Source: Lota lota
Lineage: Eukaryota > Chordata > Actinopteri > Gadiformes > Lotidae
Assembly: GCA_026745465.1 (NCBI GenBank)
Contig: JACYXH010000823.1
Span: forward strand, 916,294 to 980,293
DNA: 64,000 bases
Direction: 5' to 3'
In this document: positions 21,064 to 31,823 of the stretch, piece by piece
How the letters are laid out: every line of letters starts with the position of its first letter
Position numbering within the stretch: position 1 is the first letter of the stretch
The notes under the pieces: model-generated
What the model saw: only the letters and a program-made list of their open reading frames with translations
Database searches by the model: none
What the model was told of the DNA's origin: nothing
Translations under genes and position numbers: made by a program

Positions 21064-24001
21064 TCTCAGGTTTGAAAGATGTTGGTGAAAGTAAAATTTC
21101 AGACTGCAATATTTTTTTCCCCAAATGTCCAGATGGATTTACTCCTGCAGACTTAATTGAAGAAGGTAATTCACACTTTATGGCTCTTACAGGTTTGTTT
21201 CTTCATTACTAGCAACAACTTGCATCTTTTGTGTGTGTTACATCATCCTCTGCCTCCACCTAGCTGCGCCGGCTGCTACTACACCATGTAGTACTTTGTT
21301 TACATTCCGTCATCAATCTTCCATGTGCACTCCGTTCTCCACTCCTGTCTTCAATTACAATCAACGCACCCTACTTCCCCATTCTACAAGCAGCCAGCGC
21401 CAGTTCGTTGTTACGCTTCACCAAGTTAGTACCTCGTTCCAGCTCTCTAGTTTTCGTACCCAGTTCCTGCTTGTCTAACCCGCTTGTCCTTCTTCCCTAG
21501 TCTTCCCGATCTCATCCCGACTCCCACCCCGCTCGTCTGATCGCTTTCCCTGCCAACGACTTCTCGCCTGCCTGACCACCCTCTTGTCTACGTCCCTCGA
21601 CCTACAGCCACCTGCCTGCCAACGAACCCCTGCTTGCCTGACTATCCGCCTGCCTTGTCCTTGCCTGTACTTTTGTAAAATAAATCCTTTTCGACCCCGC
21701 TCCATCTCTGTCTCGGTGTCTCGCGTTTGGGTTCTAGTCTTGTAGTTTAACAGTGTGTAGTTCAGAGAAAGTTTGGCCTCCCATCTGAAGCAGTACTTCG
21801 CATTTATGATGATACAGAAACTGAAATTGAGGAGGATGTTTTGGAAGAATTACTAAGGCCACCTGACTTGATGCTTACAGTTCGAGACCATAATGAAGAT
21901 ATGCTGTTATGCCTTGTGTTCTTGTTCTTGTGTTTTGAGTGTCTATGCCTTAATAGACTATTTCTTGTAATGTAATGCTTTTTTTTCTTGTTTTCTTTCT
22001 CTATCTAGTCATGCAACAGCATCTACGAACATCTTCGACAAAGAGAAGGTCAACAACTGTACCTGCTTGCCGTGGGTGGATCCCCCGCCACATAGACAAC
22101 TTCTATATAGCCCTTGATAAACAAATCCTCCCATGTCAGGCAGGTGGTTCACTCTCTGCATTTGACGAGCTTTTCAAAATGCACGTTGTGTTTATTTTAA
22201 TGTACGATGACGCACTTCTTAACTTCTACATGTTTATACAAACCACTATATACAAAATTGATGTTGGGAAAACAAAAGAATCGCCTAAAGTGAGACAACT
22301 GCGTACAAAACTACTGAACTAACTGTAAACTTAACCAAACTTAACCAAACTTAAATGCCAAGCATTGTATGGAACCAGTCAATTACTAATAACACATTTA
22401 AGATTTGATCACGGATTTTATCCTGAAGGAAATTTTAAGTTGATTTGTGCACAGGAAACATGTAAGAAACAATTTGCAACATATGCTGGCTTTCGTAAAC
22501 ATTTGGATTGTAAACATTTTGAGAATAGTTTAGTTCCTGTTGTTGATTCTTCCATTACTGATTTCAATGAAACTTTGTTACCAAATGTTGGGGGGGAGTC
22601 AGATTCAGGACATTTTGAGACCAGCGGGGCAGGTCTTTCCCCAGGAAAAATGAAAGATATGTCTGCAGCAATTGTTGCCAAAATACAAGGAAGTGGAGCT
22701 GCCAGTAACTCAGTTTTCATGTGATTTAGAAGAATTTGTAACCGAGATGCACTCCCAAATTAAGGAAACTGTGCTATCTGTAGTTCCTGCTAGTGATTAT
22801 CAGCGGTAGAACAAAGTTTGACAATGTTTGAGAACCCATTTTCCTGTTTATATTCGGACCATAAAAGAGTGAAGTACTACAGCAAAAAGTGGGGTATTGT
22901 TGAGCCTGTGGAGGTTTTGGGTGTTAGGTATGACACTAGGTGTAACAAGAAAACAGGCACATATAGCCAAGTGCCTGTAAATGACATGTTTATATATATA
23001 TATTCCCATTTTAGAAACTTTGAAATCTATGTTCCAAAATCCTGAGATTTGTGAGATAATCAAAGCAGGTACCTTGTGTAATGCCAATGTTTTCAAAGAT
23101 TTTAATGATGGGAGTTACTGTAAGACCCACCCACTGTTCTCAAAACACTTGAATGCTTTACAATTTGAAACTGCTAACACCCTTGGTTCAAAATGTTGCA
23201 TTCATAAGGAGCGCTTTGTATTTTGTTCTGCGTAATTTACCCCCTAAATTCAATTCTGCTGTTCTAAACATTCATTTAGTGGCTCTATTTCCTTGTCAGG
23301 ATTTAAAGAAGTATGGCTTTGATTTGCTTCTCGAGCCCTTGATTTTTGACCTGAAAAGGCTTGAAACTGATGGTATTTCAAAGTGCATGGTACAATCAGT
23401 CAAATCACAGGTGACAATCTCGGAATGCACTCCATTCTTGGGTTTACGGAGTCCTTCAATGGACACCATTTCTGCCGTTTATGTTTGATTGATAAACGTC
23501 ATGCTCAAAATGTGTTTTGGAGGATGACCCTAGAATAGTAATTTGAAACAGTCAAAGTTTTGAGATGCATTGCCTGAAACTTAATTCAGAACCTCAGCTC
23601 AATTCTGTGTACGGAGTTAAGAGACATTCATCTTTATATAGCATTTTTGTCAAGTGTGCAATCATTTTTCATTTGATATTTTGCATGACGTACTTGAAGG
23701 CGTCGCTCAATATGAGCTAAAGTTGCGTTTTCATTACCTTACTGATCATTTCATCTCAAAAGCAGATCTACTGTCACGAATCTACTCGTTTTATTATGGT
23801 TACTTGGAACGCAAAAACCGCCCAACAAATGTGACCTTAGAAAGCTCTAACAAAAGCTTGGGACTGAAGTCAATTCAATGTCTGTGTCTTGTTAAAAATA
23901 TCCCGTTGCTTTTTGGAGATGTTGTACCAACTGAGAATAGGAACTGGAACCTTTTGCTTCTCTTGTTGCAAATAATGAATATATTCATATATATAATATG
24001 A
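21064..24001 (+). pseudogene. Degenerate C2H2/transposase-like multicopy gene
   Basis: Exon-like pieces in order: a possible first exon with MLVKVKF (21,079), RKFGLPSEAVLRIYDDTETE (about 21,768, next to a CAG acceptor and downstream of the inserted LTR), a C2H2 finger CAQETCKKQFATYAGFRKH with a following H (about 22,451), a short conserved-looking NPFSCLYSDHKRVKYYSKKW piece (about 22,830) and DILHDVLEGVAQYELKLRFH (about 23,670) running to YLERKNRP and LLLLLQIMNIF. I believe this resembles a gene repeated in fish and invertebrates, and the DILHDVLEG block recalls EnSpm-type transposases; both are inference. Stops and frameshifts occur throughout. Confidence 0.5.
21236..21752 (+). mobile_element. 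Solo LTR, sushi-like Ty3/Gypsy
   Basis: 517 bp, TGTTACATCATCCTCTGCC start, AATAAATCC near 21,681 and TTTAACA end. A perfect 5-bp duplication GTGTG (21,231-21,235; 21,753-21,757) shows a clean insertion just before an exon-like segment of the transposon gene. Confidence 0.9.
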
Positions 24002-24029
24002 GTTTATTCAACACTGGTGTTTTTGCTGT

Positions 24030-24190
24030 GTACTACATCAGCAATACATAAGCACTACATTAATACTACATCAGCAGTACATTATTACTACATCAGCAGT
24101 ACATAAGCACTACATAGTACTACATCAGCACTACATTAGTACAACATAAGCAGCACATTTGTACTACAGTAGTACTACATTAGTACTAGC
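24030..24190. repeat. VNTR ACATCAGCAGTACATTAGTACT, right half
   Basis: About seven units identical in type to 5,610-5,997, resuming directly after the DNA transposon. Confidence 0.9.
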
Positions 24191-24194
24191 TTAC

Positions 24195-24294
24195 CTTGAG
24201 GCTCCCTCTTGGCAGACTGCAGGTTGCCAGGGCAACTGTTGCTAGTGGTGATGCTGGGGGTTGCTGACCCAGTGCTGCTGTACACATCCAGCAG
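24195..24294 (-). CDS. tfe3: tfe3 exon 7 (14-3-3 / mTORC1 site region)
   Basis: 100 bases between CTCTTTGCAG and GTAAGC. It encodes LLDVYSSTGSATPSITTSNS followed by CPGNLQSAKREPQ. The SNSCP serine corresponds to the mTORC1-phosphorylated 14-3-3 site of the family. The downstream sumoylation-type KRE is kept, with Ala instead of a large hydrophobic residue before it. Phase 0 in, phase 1 out. Confidence 0.9.
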
Positions 24295-24339
24295 CTGCAA
24301 AGAGCCAATCACAACACAGGACAAAATACAATTACAACA

Positions 24340-25197
24340 TAGGGCTGGCCAAGTACTGCTTCTTGCGGTCTGTAACATCATAACAGAGTACTGCTTCATA
24401 TGGTCTGTAACATGTCTAACATAACTGCTCCATAAGGTCTGTAACATGTCTAATATAACAGAGTTCTGCTTCATAAGGTCTGTAACATCATGTCTAATAT
24501 AACAGAGTACTGCTTCATAAGGTCTGTAACATGTCTAATATAACAGAGTACTGCTTCATAAGGTCTGTAACATGTCTAATATAACAGAGTTCTGCTTCAT
24601 AAGGTCTGTAACAGCATGTCTAATATAACAGAGTACTGCTTCATAAGGTCTGTAACATAACGTCTAATACAGCAGAGTACTGCTTCATAAGGTCTGTAAC
24701 ATAATGTCTAATATAACAGAGTACTGCTCCATAAGGTCTGTAACATGTCTAATATAACAGAGTTCTGCTTCATAAGGTCTGTAACATGTCTAATACAGCA
24801 GAGTACTGCTTCATAAGGTCTGTAACATAATGTCTAATATAACAGAGTACTGCTTCATAAGGTCTGTAACATGTCTAATATAACAGAGTTCTGCTTCATA
24901 AGGTCTGTAACATGTCTAATACAGCAGAGTACTGCTTCATAAGGTCTGTAACATAATGTCTAATATAACAGAGTACTGCTTCATAAGGTCTGTAACATGT
25001 CTAATATAACAGAGTTCTGCTTCATAAGGTCTGTAACATGTCTAAAATAACAGAGTACTGCTTCATAAGGTCTGTAACATCATGTCTAACATAACTGCTT
25101 CATAAGGTCTGTAACATCATGTCTAATACAACAGAGTACTGCTTCATAAGGTCTGTAACATCATGTCTAATATAACAGAATATTGCTTCAAACTGTA
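24340..25197. repeat. VNTR in tfe3 intron 6 (TACTGCTTCATAAGGTCTGT unit), part 1
   Basis: About 19 copies of a 41-47 base unit containing TACTGCTTCATAAGGTCTGT, AACATGTCTAATATAACAGAG or close variants. Confidence 0.93.
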
Positions 25198-25202
25198 ACA
25201 TC

Positions 25203-25709
25203 TGTCACGCCGCCCACTTCCGCCACCTAGCGGGTGCCTGCTGCCACTTCTCCACATGCTCCCCTGTTTACACACCTGCCGACAATCTCCAATCAACGCT
25301 CCCTATTTCAGCCGTGGATTCCTAGCAGCCGGCACTAGTTCGTTGTTTACTCAACTCCCGTTAGTATCCTCGTTCCCGGCTCTTTAATACTTGCCCTTTC
25401 CCGGTACCTGCCCGTAACCTGTTCTCTCCCTGTGCTCAGCTGTCCGCCTGATTTCCTGCCCGTTGCTGAACCCCTGCCTGCCTGACAGCCTACCTGTTAC
25501 TGAGCCCTTGCCTGCCTGACCACCTGCCCATTGCCGAGGCCTTGCCTGCCTGACCACCTGCCCGTTGCCGAACCCTAACCTGTCTGACCACGGCTTGCTT
25601 AGCCCCCTTCTTGTCTATACTCGCTCCCAATAAACCCCCTTGAACCTCTCCGCCGTCTCCACCTCTCTGTGTCGTGCGTTTGGGTCCCCTTTCTCTGTTC
25701 CACGTAACA
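25203..25709 (+). mobile_element. Solo LTR, sushi-like Ty3/Gypsy, inside the VNTR
   Basis: 507 bp, TGTCACGCC start and CACGTAACA end, with a perfect 5-bp duplication ACATC (25,198-25,202; 25,710-25,714). The tandem array continues on both sides. Confidence 0.93.
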
Positions 25710-25925
25710 ACATCATGTCTAATGTAACAGAGTACTGCTTCATAAGGTCTGTAACATCACGTCTAATACACCAGAGTACTGCTTCATAAGGTCTGTAACA
25801 TCATGTCTAATACAACAGAGTTCTGCTCCATAAGGTCTGTAACATCATGTCTAATACAGCAGAGTACTGCTTCATAAGGTCTGTAACATCATGTCTAATA
25901 TAACAGAGTACTGCTTCATACCTCT
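25710..25925. repeat. VNTR in tfe3 intron 6, part 2
   Basis: Four to five more units of the same array after the solo LTR, followed by CCTCTAACCCCTGACCCTTA repeats (25,920-25,990). Confidence 0.9.
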
Positions 25926-26277
25926 AGCTCCTGACCTCTACCCCTGACCCTTACCTCTAACCCCTGACCCTTACCTCCAACGCTAACCTAGGGCACTAGC
26001 AGAACTACTGAACGTCTTACCTCAGTCTCGCACCTCTTCTCATTCGCTGCTAAAACAACTAGAATCCTCATGTTGCCATTGAGGCTGCACACACTAACAC
26101 ACTCTGACCAACACACACACTCTGACCGACAAACACTAACCGAGACACAGAACCTGACACACATAGACCAAGAGAGGCTGGAACTCTTTCCTCCCCTCTC
26201 TCTGGGAAACAGGAAATGATATTGCTTGAGTCAACCTTTTTGAAAAAAACAAAATGTGCTGTTTGATGACTCAGCAT

Positions 26278-26580
26278 TCCTCTGTTAGCAACACGTTTCA
26301 CATTGTAACACAAGACTCTGTTAGCAACACGTTTCACATTGTAACACAAGACTCTGTTAGCAACACGTTTCATATTGTTACACAAGACTGTTATATTATT
26401 CCTCTGTTAGAAACACGTTTCATATTGTTACACAAGACTGTTATATTATTCCTCTGTTAGAAACACGTTTCATATTGTTACACAAGACTGTGATATTATT
26501 CCTCTGTTAGAAACAAGTTTCATATTGTTACACAAGACTATTATATTATTCCTCTGTTAGAAACACGTTTTATATTCTAA
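26278..26580. repeat. VNTR in tfe3 intron 6 (CTCTGTTAGAAACACGTTTC unit)
   Basis: About seven copies; the first are 39 bases, the later ones 51 bases with an added TTATATTATTC block. 25,990-26,277 is unremarkable intron. Confidence 0.88.
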
Positions 26581-26609
26581 CGCAACATCAAAACATTCTG
26601 TTATGTGTT

Positions 26610-26732
26610 GAATTACGTTACGTTATACTTACTTTTATTTGTGTCATGTGTCCTTCTAGTTTTGGCTTCATCTGTATTTATGCTTGTGAAGCACTTTGTA
26701 ACTTTGTTTAATATATAAAGATTATTATTATT

Positions 26733-26734
<2 letters not shown>
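26610..26734 (+). mobile_element. Probable retroposon 3' tail
   Basis: TGTGAAGCACTTTGTAACTTTG followed by ATATAAAGATTATTATTATT resembles the 3' end shared by many fish SINEs/LINEs. Only the tail is present. Confidence 0.5.

Positions 26735-26812
<78 letters not shown>
26735..26812. repeat. (GT)n microsatellite in tfe3 intron 6
   Basis: About 38 GT units with one CAGC interruption, ending 12 bases from exon 6. Confidence 0.95.
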
Positions 26813-26823
26813 GCTATGGTTAC

Positions 26824-26907
26824 CATGTCTGGTTGAGAGTGGATGAGGAAGTCCTCGTTGAAACTGGATTCCAGACTGATGATGTCATCAATCACCATCT
26901 CATTGAT
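26824..26907 (-). CDS. tfe3: tfe3 exon 6 (acidic activation segment)
   Basis: 84 bases between TTGATTGAG and GTAACC. It encodes INEMVIDDIISLESSFNEDF, the conserved acidic transactivation helix of MiT/TFE factors. Phase 0 on both sides. Confidence 0.9.
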
Positions 26908-27104
26908 CTCAATCAAAAATCAGAAGACAGGAAATCATATCTCAGCCAATCACACTATTATATATATTATAGATATTATACAGTGTGTGTATGTATTATA
27001 CGTATAACGTAGTTTTAACATGTCTTAACTAGTATAGTCTGGTACATGTTTATTTATGTTATAGTATATATCGTGTGGATATTACAGATAGTGTTCATCT
27101 GTAC

Positions 27105-27296
27105 CTCTATTTTGGTGGCGAGACTGAGGACCTGAAGGGGAGCACTGGGGGGGGAGGGATCAGGAACCAGCTTGGGGGTGGGGCCTGGCAGTAGGGGAGT
27201 GCAGCAATTGGCTGCAGTGGCTAGATAGTGCCTAAGAAGCTGTTTCTGGGCCTCCTGGAGATGATACCTGGTGGGGTTCTCAAGGTGAGTCTGTAC
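27105..27296 (-). CDS. tfe3: tfe3 exon 5 (VQTHLENPTRYHL block)
   Basis: 192 bases after GTCTACAG, ending GAG|GTACAG. It opens with VQTHLENPTRYHLQEAQKQL, a signature of the family, and continues with proline-rich linker. Phase 0 on both sides. Confidence 0.9.
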
Positions 27297-27299
27297 CTG

Positions 27300-27780
27300 T
27301 AGACACATTATATACATTATACATCAGATACATTCTATATACATTCTATACAATATACATGCAATATACATACATTATACATACATTATATAGACATTAT
27401 ATACAATATACATACATTATATATACATTACTGTACATTATATATACATAACATATACATAATATGCATTATACCTACATTATATATATAGATATATATA
27501 TATATCTATATATATACATAAATATGTATATATGTACATTATATGTGAAACACTGTACCTGTAGACACATTATGTAAATATGTATATGTATACTTAAGAT
27601 ATACATTATATATACATAACCTAGACATTATATATATAATATACATTATATATACATAGATTGTACATTATACTAAACACATGCACATTATATATACATT
27701 ACATATACATTATATATATTACACATATAACATACATTATATATGCATTATATACACTTTCTATACACACTAACTCTGTA
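27300..27780. repeat. TATACATTA-rich repeat in tfe3 intron 4
   Basis: Low-complexity TATATACATTATACATACA over the whole intron, with a palindromic TATATA block near 27,485-27,515. Confidence 0.85.
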
Positions 27781-27786
27781 GTTTAC

Positions 27787-27952
27787 CTTGAGCACATCCA
27801 GGGGGACATGAGGTGAAGAGCAGGGGGGGAGGCCTGGATAGAGGGGGATGGGGGAAGAGGAGCAGGTGAGGAGGTGCAGGGCCTGCTGCTGCGCCTCCAT
27901 CCTGTCCTCCTCCCTCACCTGCTGCCGCATCAACTCCTGGCGGAGGAGGACC
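27787..27952 (-). CDS. tfe3: tfe3 exon 4 (Rag-binding helix)
   Basis: 166 bases between CTCTGCTCTAG and AAG|GTAAAC. It encodes VLLRQELMRQQVREEDRMEA after the split Arg96, the segment that binds active Rag GTPases on lysosomes, and ends in VPLDVLK. The Gln of the QL pair known from TFEB is Glu here (E102). Confidence 0.9.
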
Positions 27953-27969
27953 CTAGAGCAGAGGGAGAC

Positions 27970-28680
27970 TGTTATTCACCCCTCTCTTATCCTCTGTCAC
28001 CCCTCTATCACTCCTCTATCAAGCCTGTATCACCCTCTTTTACTCCTCTCTCCCCCTCGATTACTTCTCTATCACACCTCTATCACTGTTCTATCACCAT
28101 CGATCACTCATCTATCATCCATCTGTCACTCCTCTATCAAGACTCTCACACTCTATCACCACTCTAACACTCCTCTTCCACCATTTATTACTTCTCTAAC
28201 ACCCCTCTCTCACTCTCTCTCACTCCTCTATCACCACTCTATCACCTCTCTATCCTTTACTGCTCTTCCCCCTCTATTACTCCTCTATCACCTTCTATCA
28301 CATCTCAATTACCCTTCTAACATTTATCTATTATGCTCTATCACTCCTCTTACACTCCTATATACGCTCTATCACTTCTCTATCCCTCTATATCGATCCT
28401 CTAACACTCCTCTCTCTCTCACAACCCTCTCACTGCTCTATCCCTTCTCTATCGACCCTCTAACACTCCACTTTCATCCCTCTATCACCTCTCTATCACT
28501 CCTATATCACTCCTCTATCACCTCTCTAACACTTCTCTATCACTGCTCTATCACCAATTATCACTCCTCTTTTACCCCTCTATCAACCCTCTATCACATC
28601 TCTTTCACTACTATATCACTCCTCTATCACCCTCTATCATGTCTCTAACACTTCTCTATTGCTGCTCTATCACCTAGTTT
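27970..28680. repeat. Pyrimidine-rich VNTR in tfe3 intron 3 (CTCTATCAC unit)
   Basis: Some 60 imperfect copies of CTCTATCACTC and variants. Because only C/T/A-rich codons occur, long but meaningless reading frames appear on the plus strand. Confidence 0.9.
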
Positions 28681-28685
28681 CTCAC

Positions 28686-28757
28686 CTGGATGCCACGGCG
28701 GACATTAGTGTTGAAGAGGAGGAGGAAGATGAGGAGCAGGAGGCCACCACTGGAGAA
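28686..28757 (-). CDS. tfe3: tfe3 exon 3 (serine tract)
   Basis: 72 bases between TGCATTAAG and CAG|GTGAGA. It encodes SPVVASC, eight serines, then TLMSAVAS. The acceptor lacks a strong C before AAG, but phase (2 in, 2 out) and position fit the TFE3 serine-rich segment before SRVLLRQ. Confidence 0.78.
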
Positions 28758-28889
28758 CTTAATGCAGAGAGAAAAAGAAGACATGAAAAGAGGAGCAGAA
28801 GATATCATTCATCACATGACTTCACTCACATGAGATTACATAGCCTTACTGGTGCCACCTGATTGGTTGGCTCTTTATAGAGATGCTAC

Positions 28890-28979
28890 CTGATTGGCTG
28901 GCTCTTTATCTGATAGAAGGAGTCCTGAGGGAGAAGATCTTTTTCCATATCACCAACGATACCAGACTCTGGTAGGACC
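28890..28979 (-). CDS. tfe3: tfe3 exon 2 (LPESGIV block)
   Basis: 90 bases between GTGTGTCTCAG and AG|GTAGCA. It encodes VLPESGIVGDMEKDLLPQDS and FYQIKSQPI, matching the TFE3/MITF-A N-terminal block. The acceptor and first bases are repeated many times just upstream. Confidence 0.9.
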
Positions 28980-29757
28980 CTGAGACACACAGACAGGTAA
29001 ACAGACAGGTAGGACTCTGGTTGGAACCTGAGGCACACAGACAAGTAGGCAGACAGGTTGCACTCTGGTAGGACCCTGAGACATAGAGACAGGTAGGCAG
29101 ACAGGTTGGACCCTGGTAGGAGCCTGAGACACACATACCAGTAGACAGACAGGTAGGACTCTGGTAGGACTCTGAGACACAGACAGGTAGAAAGACATGT
29201 TGGACTCTGGTGGGACCATGAGACACATAGACCGGTAAACAGACAGGTAGGACTCTGGTAGGACTCTGAGACACACAGACAGGTAGAAAGACAGGTTGGA
29301 CTCTGGTAGGACCCTGAGACACACAGACAGGTAGAAAGACAGGTAGGACTCTGGTGGGACCATGAGACAACACAGACAGGTAAACAGACAGGTAGGACTC
29401 TGGTAGGACCCTGAGACACACAGACAGGTAGAAAGACAGGTAGGACTCTGGTAGGACCCTGGGACATACAGACATATAGGCAAACAGGTTGGACCCTGGT
29501 AGGAGCCTGAGACAGACATACAGGTAGACTGACAGGTAGGACTCTGGTGGAACACTGAGACACACAGACAGGTAGGACACTGGTAAAATCCTGAGACAGA
29601 CAGACAGACTGGTAGGATTCTGGTTGGACCGTGAGAAAGACAGACAAGTAGACAGACAGACAGACAGGTAGAGTCATAGATAGATGGAACTCCGGTAGGA
29701 CCATGAGATAGACAGGTAGACAGTCAGACAGACAGGAAGACAGATAGAGAGATATAG

Positions 29758-29809
<52 letters not shown>

Positions 29810-29838
29810 GGTAAAGAGAGGACCCTGAGCTACACAGG

Positions 29839-29876
<38 letters not shown>

Positions 29877-29900
29877 GGTAGACAGGTAGACAGACATGAC
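28980..29900. repeat. Minisatellite in tfe3 intron 1 made of exon 2 acceptor copies
   Basis: Roughly 16 units of about 50 bases combining GGTAGGACTCTGGTAGGACC with CTGAGACACACAGACAGGTA. The gene-strand reading of a unit is TGTGTGTCTCAGGGTCCTAC, the exon 2 acceptor plus exon start. It grades into (CAGA)n at 29,755-29,890. Confidence 0.92.
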
Positions 29901-30004
29901 TTTGCACTGCATCTTGGCCCATGAATTTCTTTTTTATATATAATACAAACATTCTCTGTCTCTTGTTTCTATATTTTAGCGCTTATAGCAGTTTGCTTAT
30001 ATAA

Positions 30005-30410
<406 letters not shown>

Positions 30411-30415
<5 letters not shown>

Positions 30416-31080
30416 ATCTACTCTTTCCCCCGGTATAAACTCTCTCTCCCGGTACAAACTCTCTCTCCCCCTCCAGCTTAAACTCTCTCTCCCCCCGGTA
30501 TAACCTCTTTCTCTCCTCCTGTATAAACTCTCTCTCCCCCTCTGGTATAAACTCTCTCTCACCCTCCGGTATAAACTCTCTCTCCCCCTTCGGTGTAAAC
30601 TCTCTCTCCCCCTCCAGTTTAAACTCTCTCCCCCTTCAGTTTAAACTCTCTCTCCCCCTTCAGTTTAAACTCTCTCTCCCCTTCCAGTTTAAACTCTCTG
30701 TCCCCCTCTGGTATAACCTCTTTCTCTCCTCCGGTTTAAACTCTTTCTCCCCCTCCGGTATAAACTCTCTCTACTCCTCCGGTATAAACTCTCTCTACTC
30801 CTCCGGTTTAAACTCTCTCTCCCCCTCCGGTTTAAACTCTCTCTACTCCTCCGGTATAAACTCTCTCTACTCCCCCGGTTTAAACTCTCTCTCCCCCTCC
30901 GGTTTAAACTCTCTCTCCCCCTCCGGTATAAACTCTCTCTACTCCCCCGGTTTAAACTCTCTCTCCCCCTCCGGTATAAACTCTCTCTACTCCCCCGGTT
31001 TAAACTCTCTCTCCCCTTCCAGTTTAAACTCTCTCCCCCTCCGATTTAAACTCTCTCTACTCCTGCGGTATAAACTCTGT
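30411..31080. repeat. Satellite GGTATAAACTCTCTCTCCCC, between the exon 1 copies
   Basis: About 27 copies of a 24-base unit GGTATAAACTCTCTCTCCCC + CTCC. The same array resumes at 45,124 beyond the LTR block, so exon 1B once had the same satellite upstream. The TATAAA core on the plus strand is a repeat feature. Confidence 0.92.
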
Positions 31081-31179
31081 CTTATTTAAGGAATTTGATG
31101 AAGTCAAATTATTCTTGCAGTTTTGGGTTGTATCTTTATATTTGAATGCACTTATTGTTAGGGTTAGAGCGATAGACTG

Positions 31180-31345
31180 TTGGGACTCTGGTAGGATCCA
31201 GAGACAGACGGATATACAGACAAACAGCAAGTAGACCGACAGACAGACAGACAAACATGTAGACAGACAGACAAACAGACCTACAGACAGACATGTAGAC
31301 AGACGGACAGACATGTAGACAGACAGACAGATAGACATACAGGTC
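31180..31345. repeat. Second copy of the acceptor-like/(CAGA)n minisatellite
   Basis: GGGACTCTGGTAGGATCCAG followed by AGACAGACAGAC-type repeats, like 29,680-29,890. It is consistent with the 1.4 kb tandem duplication reaching into the intron minisatellite. Confidence 0.75.
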
Positions 31346-31414
31346 CGGTTATGTGTGCTAAGGACATTCTTGGTTGTTTCCTGAGCTAAGTCCTAAGTCA
31401 GCTGTATATGTGTG

Positions 31415-31823
<409 letters not shown>

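Larger units (their letters stand above)
5998..24029 (+). mobile_element. DNA transposon with 24-bp TIRs, expanded by nested insertions
   Basis: Left end ACAGCAAACCCAGCAGTG and the inverted right end ACAGCAAAAACACCAGTG match at 21 of the first 24 positions. GTAC flanks both ends (5,994-5,997; 24,030-24,033); because GTAC is palindromic, a 2-bp TA duplication with CACAGC termini fits equally well. Removing the five recognised insertions leaves about 4.3 kb. Its right part holds the C2H2 gene remnant at 21,064-24,001. CAC-type ends with subterminal GTGTTG motifs suggest a CMC/EnSpm-like family, but that is inference. It sits in tfe3 intron 7, opposite in sense to tfe3. Confidence 0.65.

Noticed and set aside
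24340-25925. CRISPR-like spaced repeats
   Set aside because: Units are contiguous with similar intervening sequence, in an intron of an animal gene; this is a VNTR.
27848-28648. A 266-residue reading frame rich in Ser, Leu, Thr and Tyr
   Set aside because: It covers the pyrimidine-rich VNTR of tfe3 intron 3 and part of exon 4 in antisense; no domain is seen.
28886-29704. A 272-residue minus-strand reading frame
   Set aside because: Only the last 30 residues are tfe3 exon 2; the rest is minisatellite that is open in all frames.
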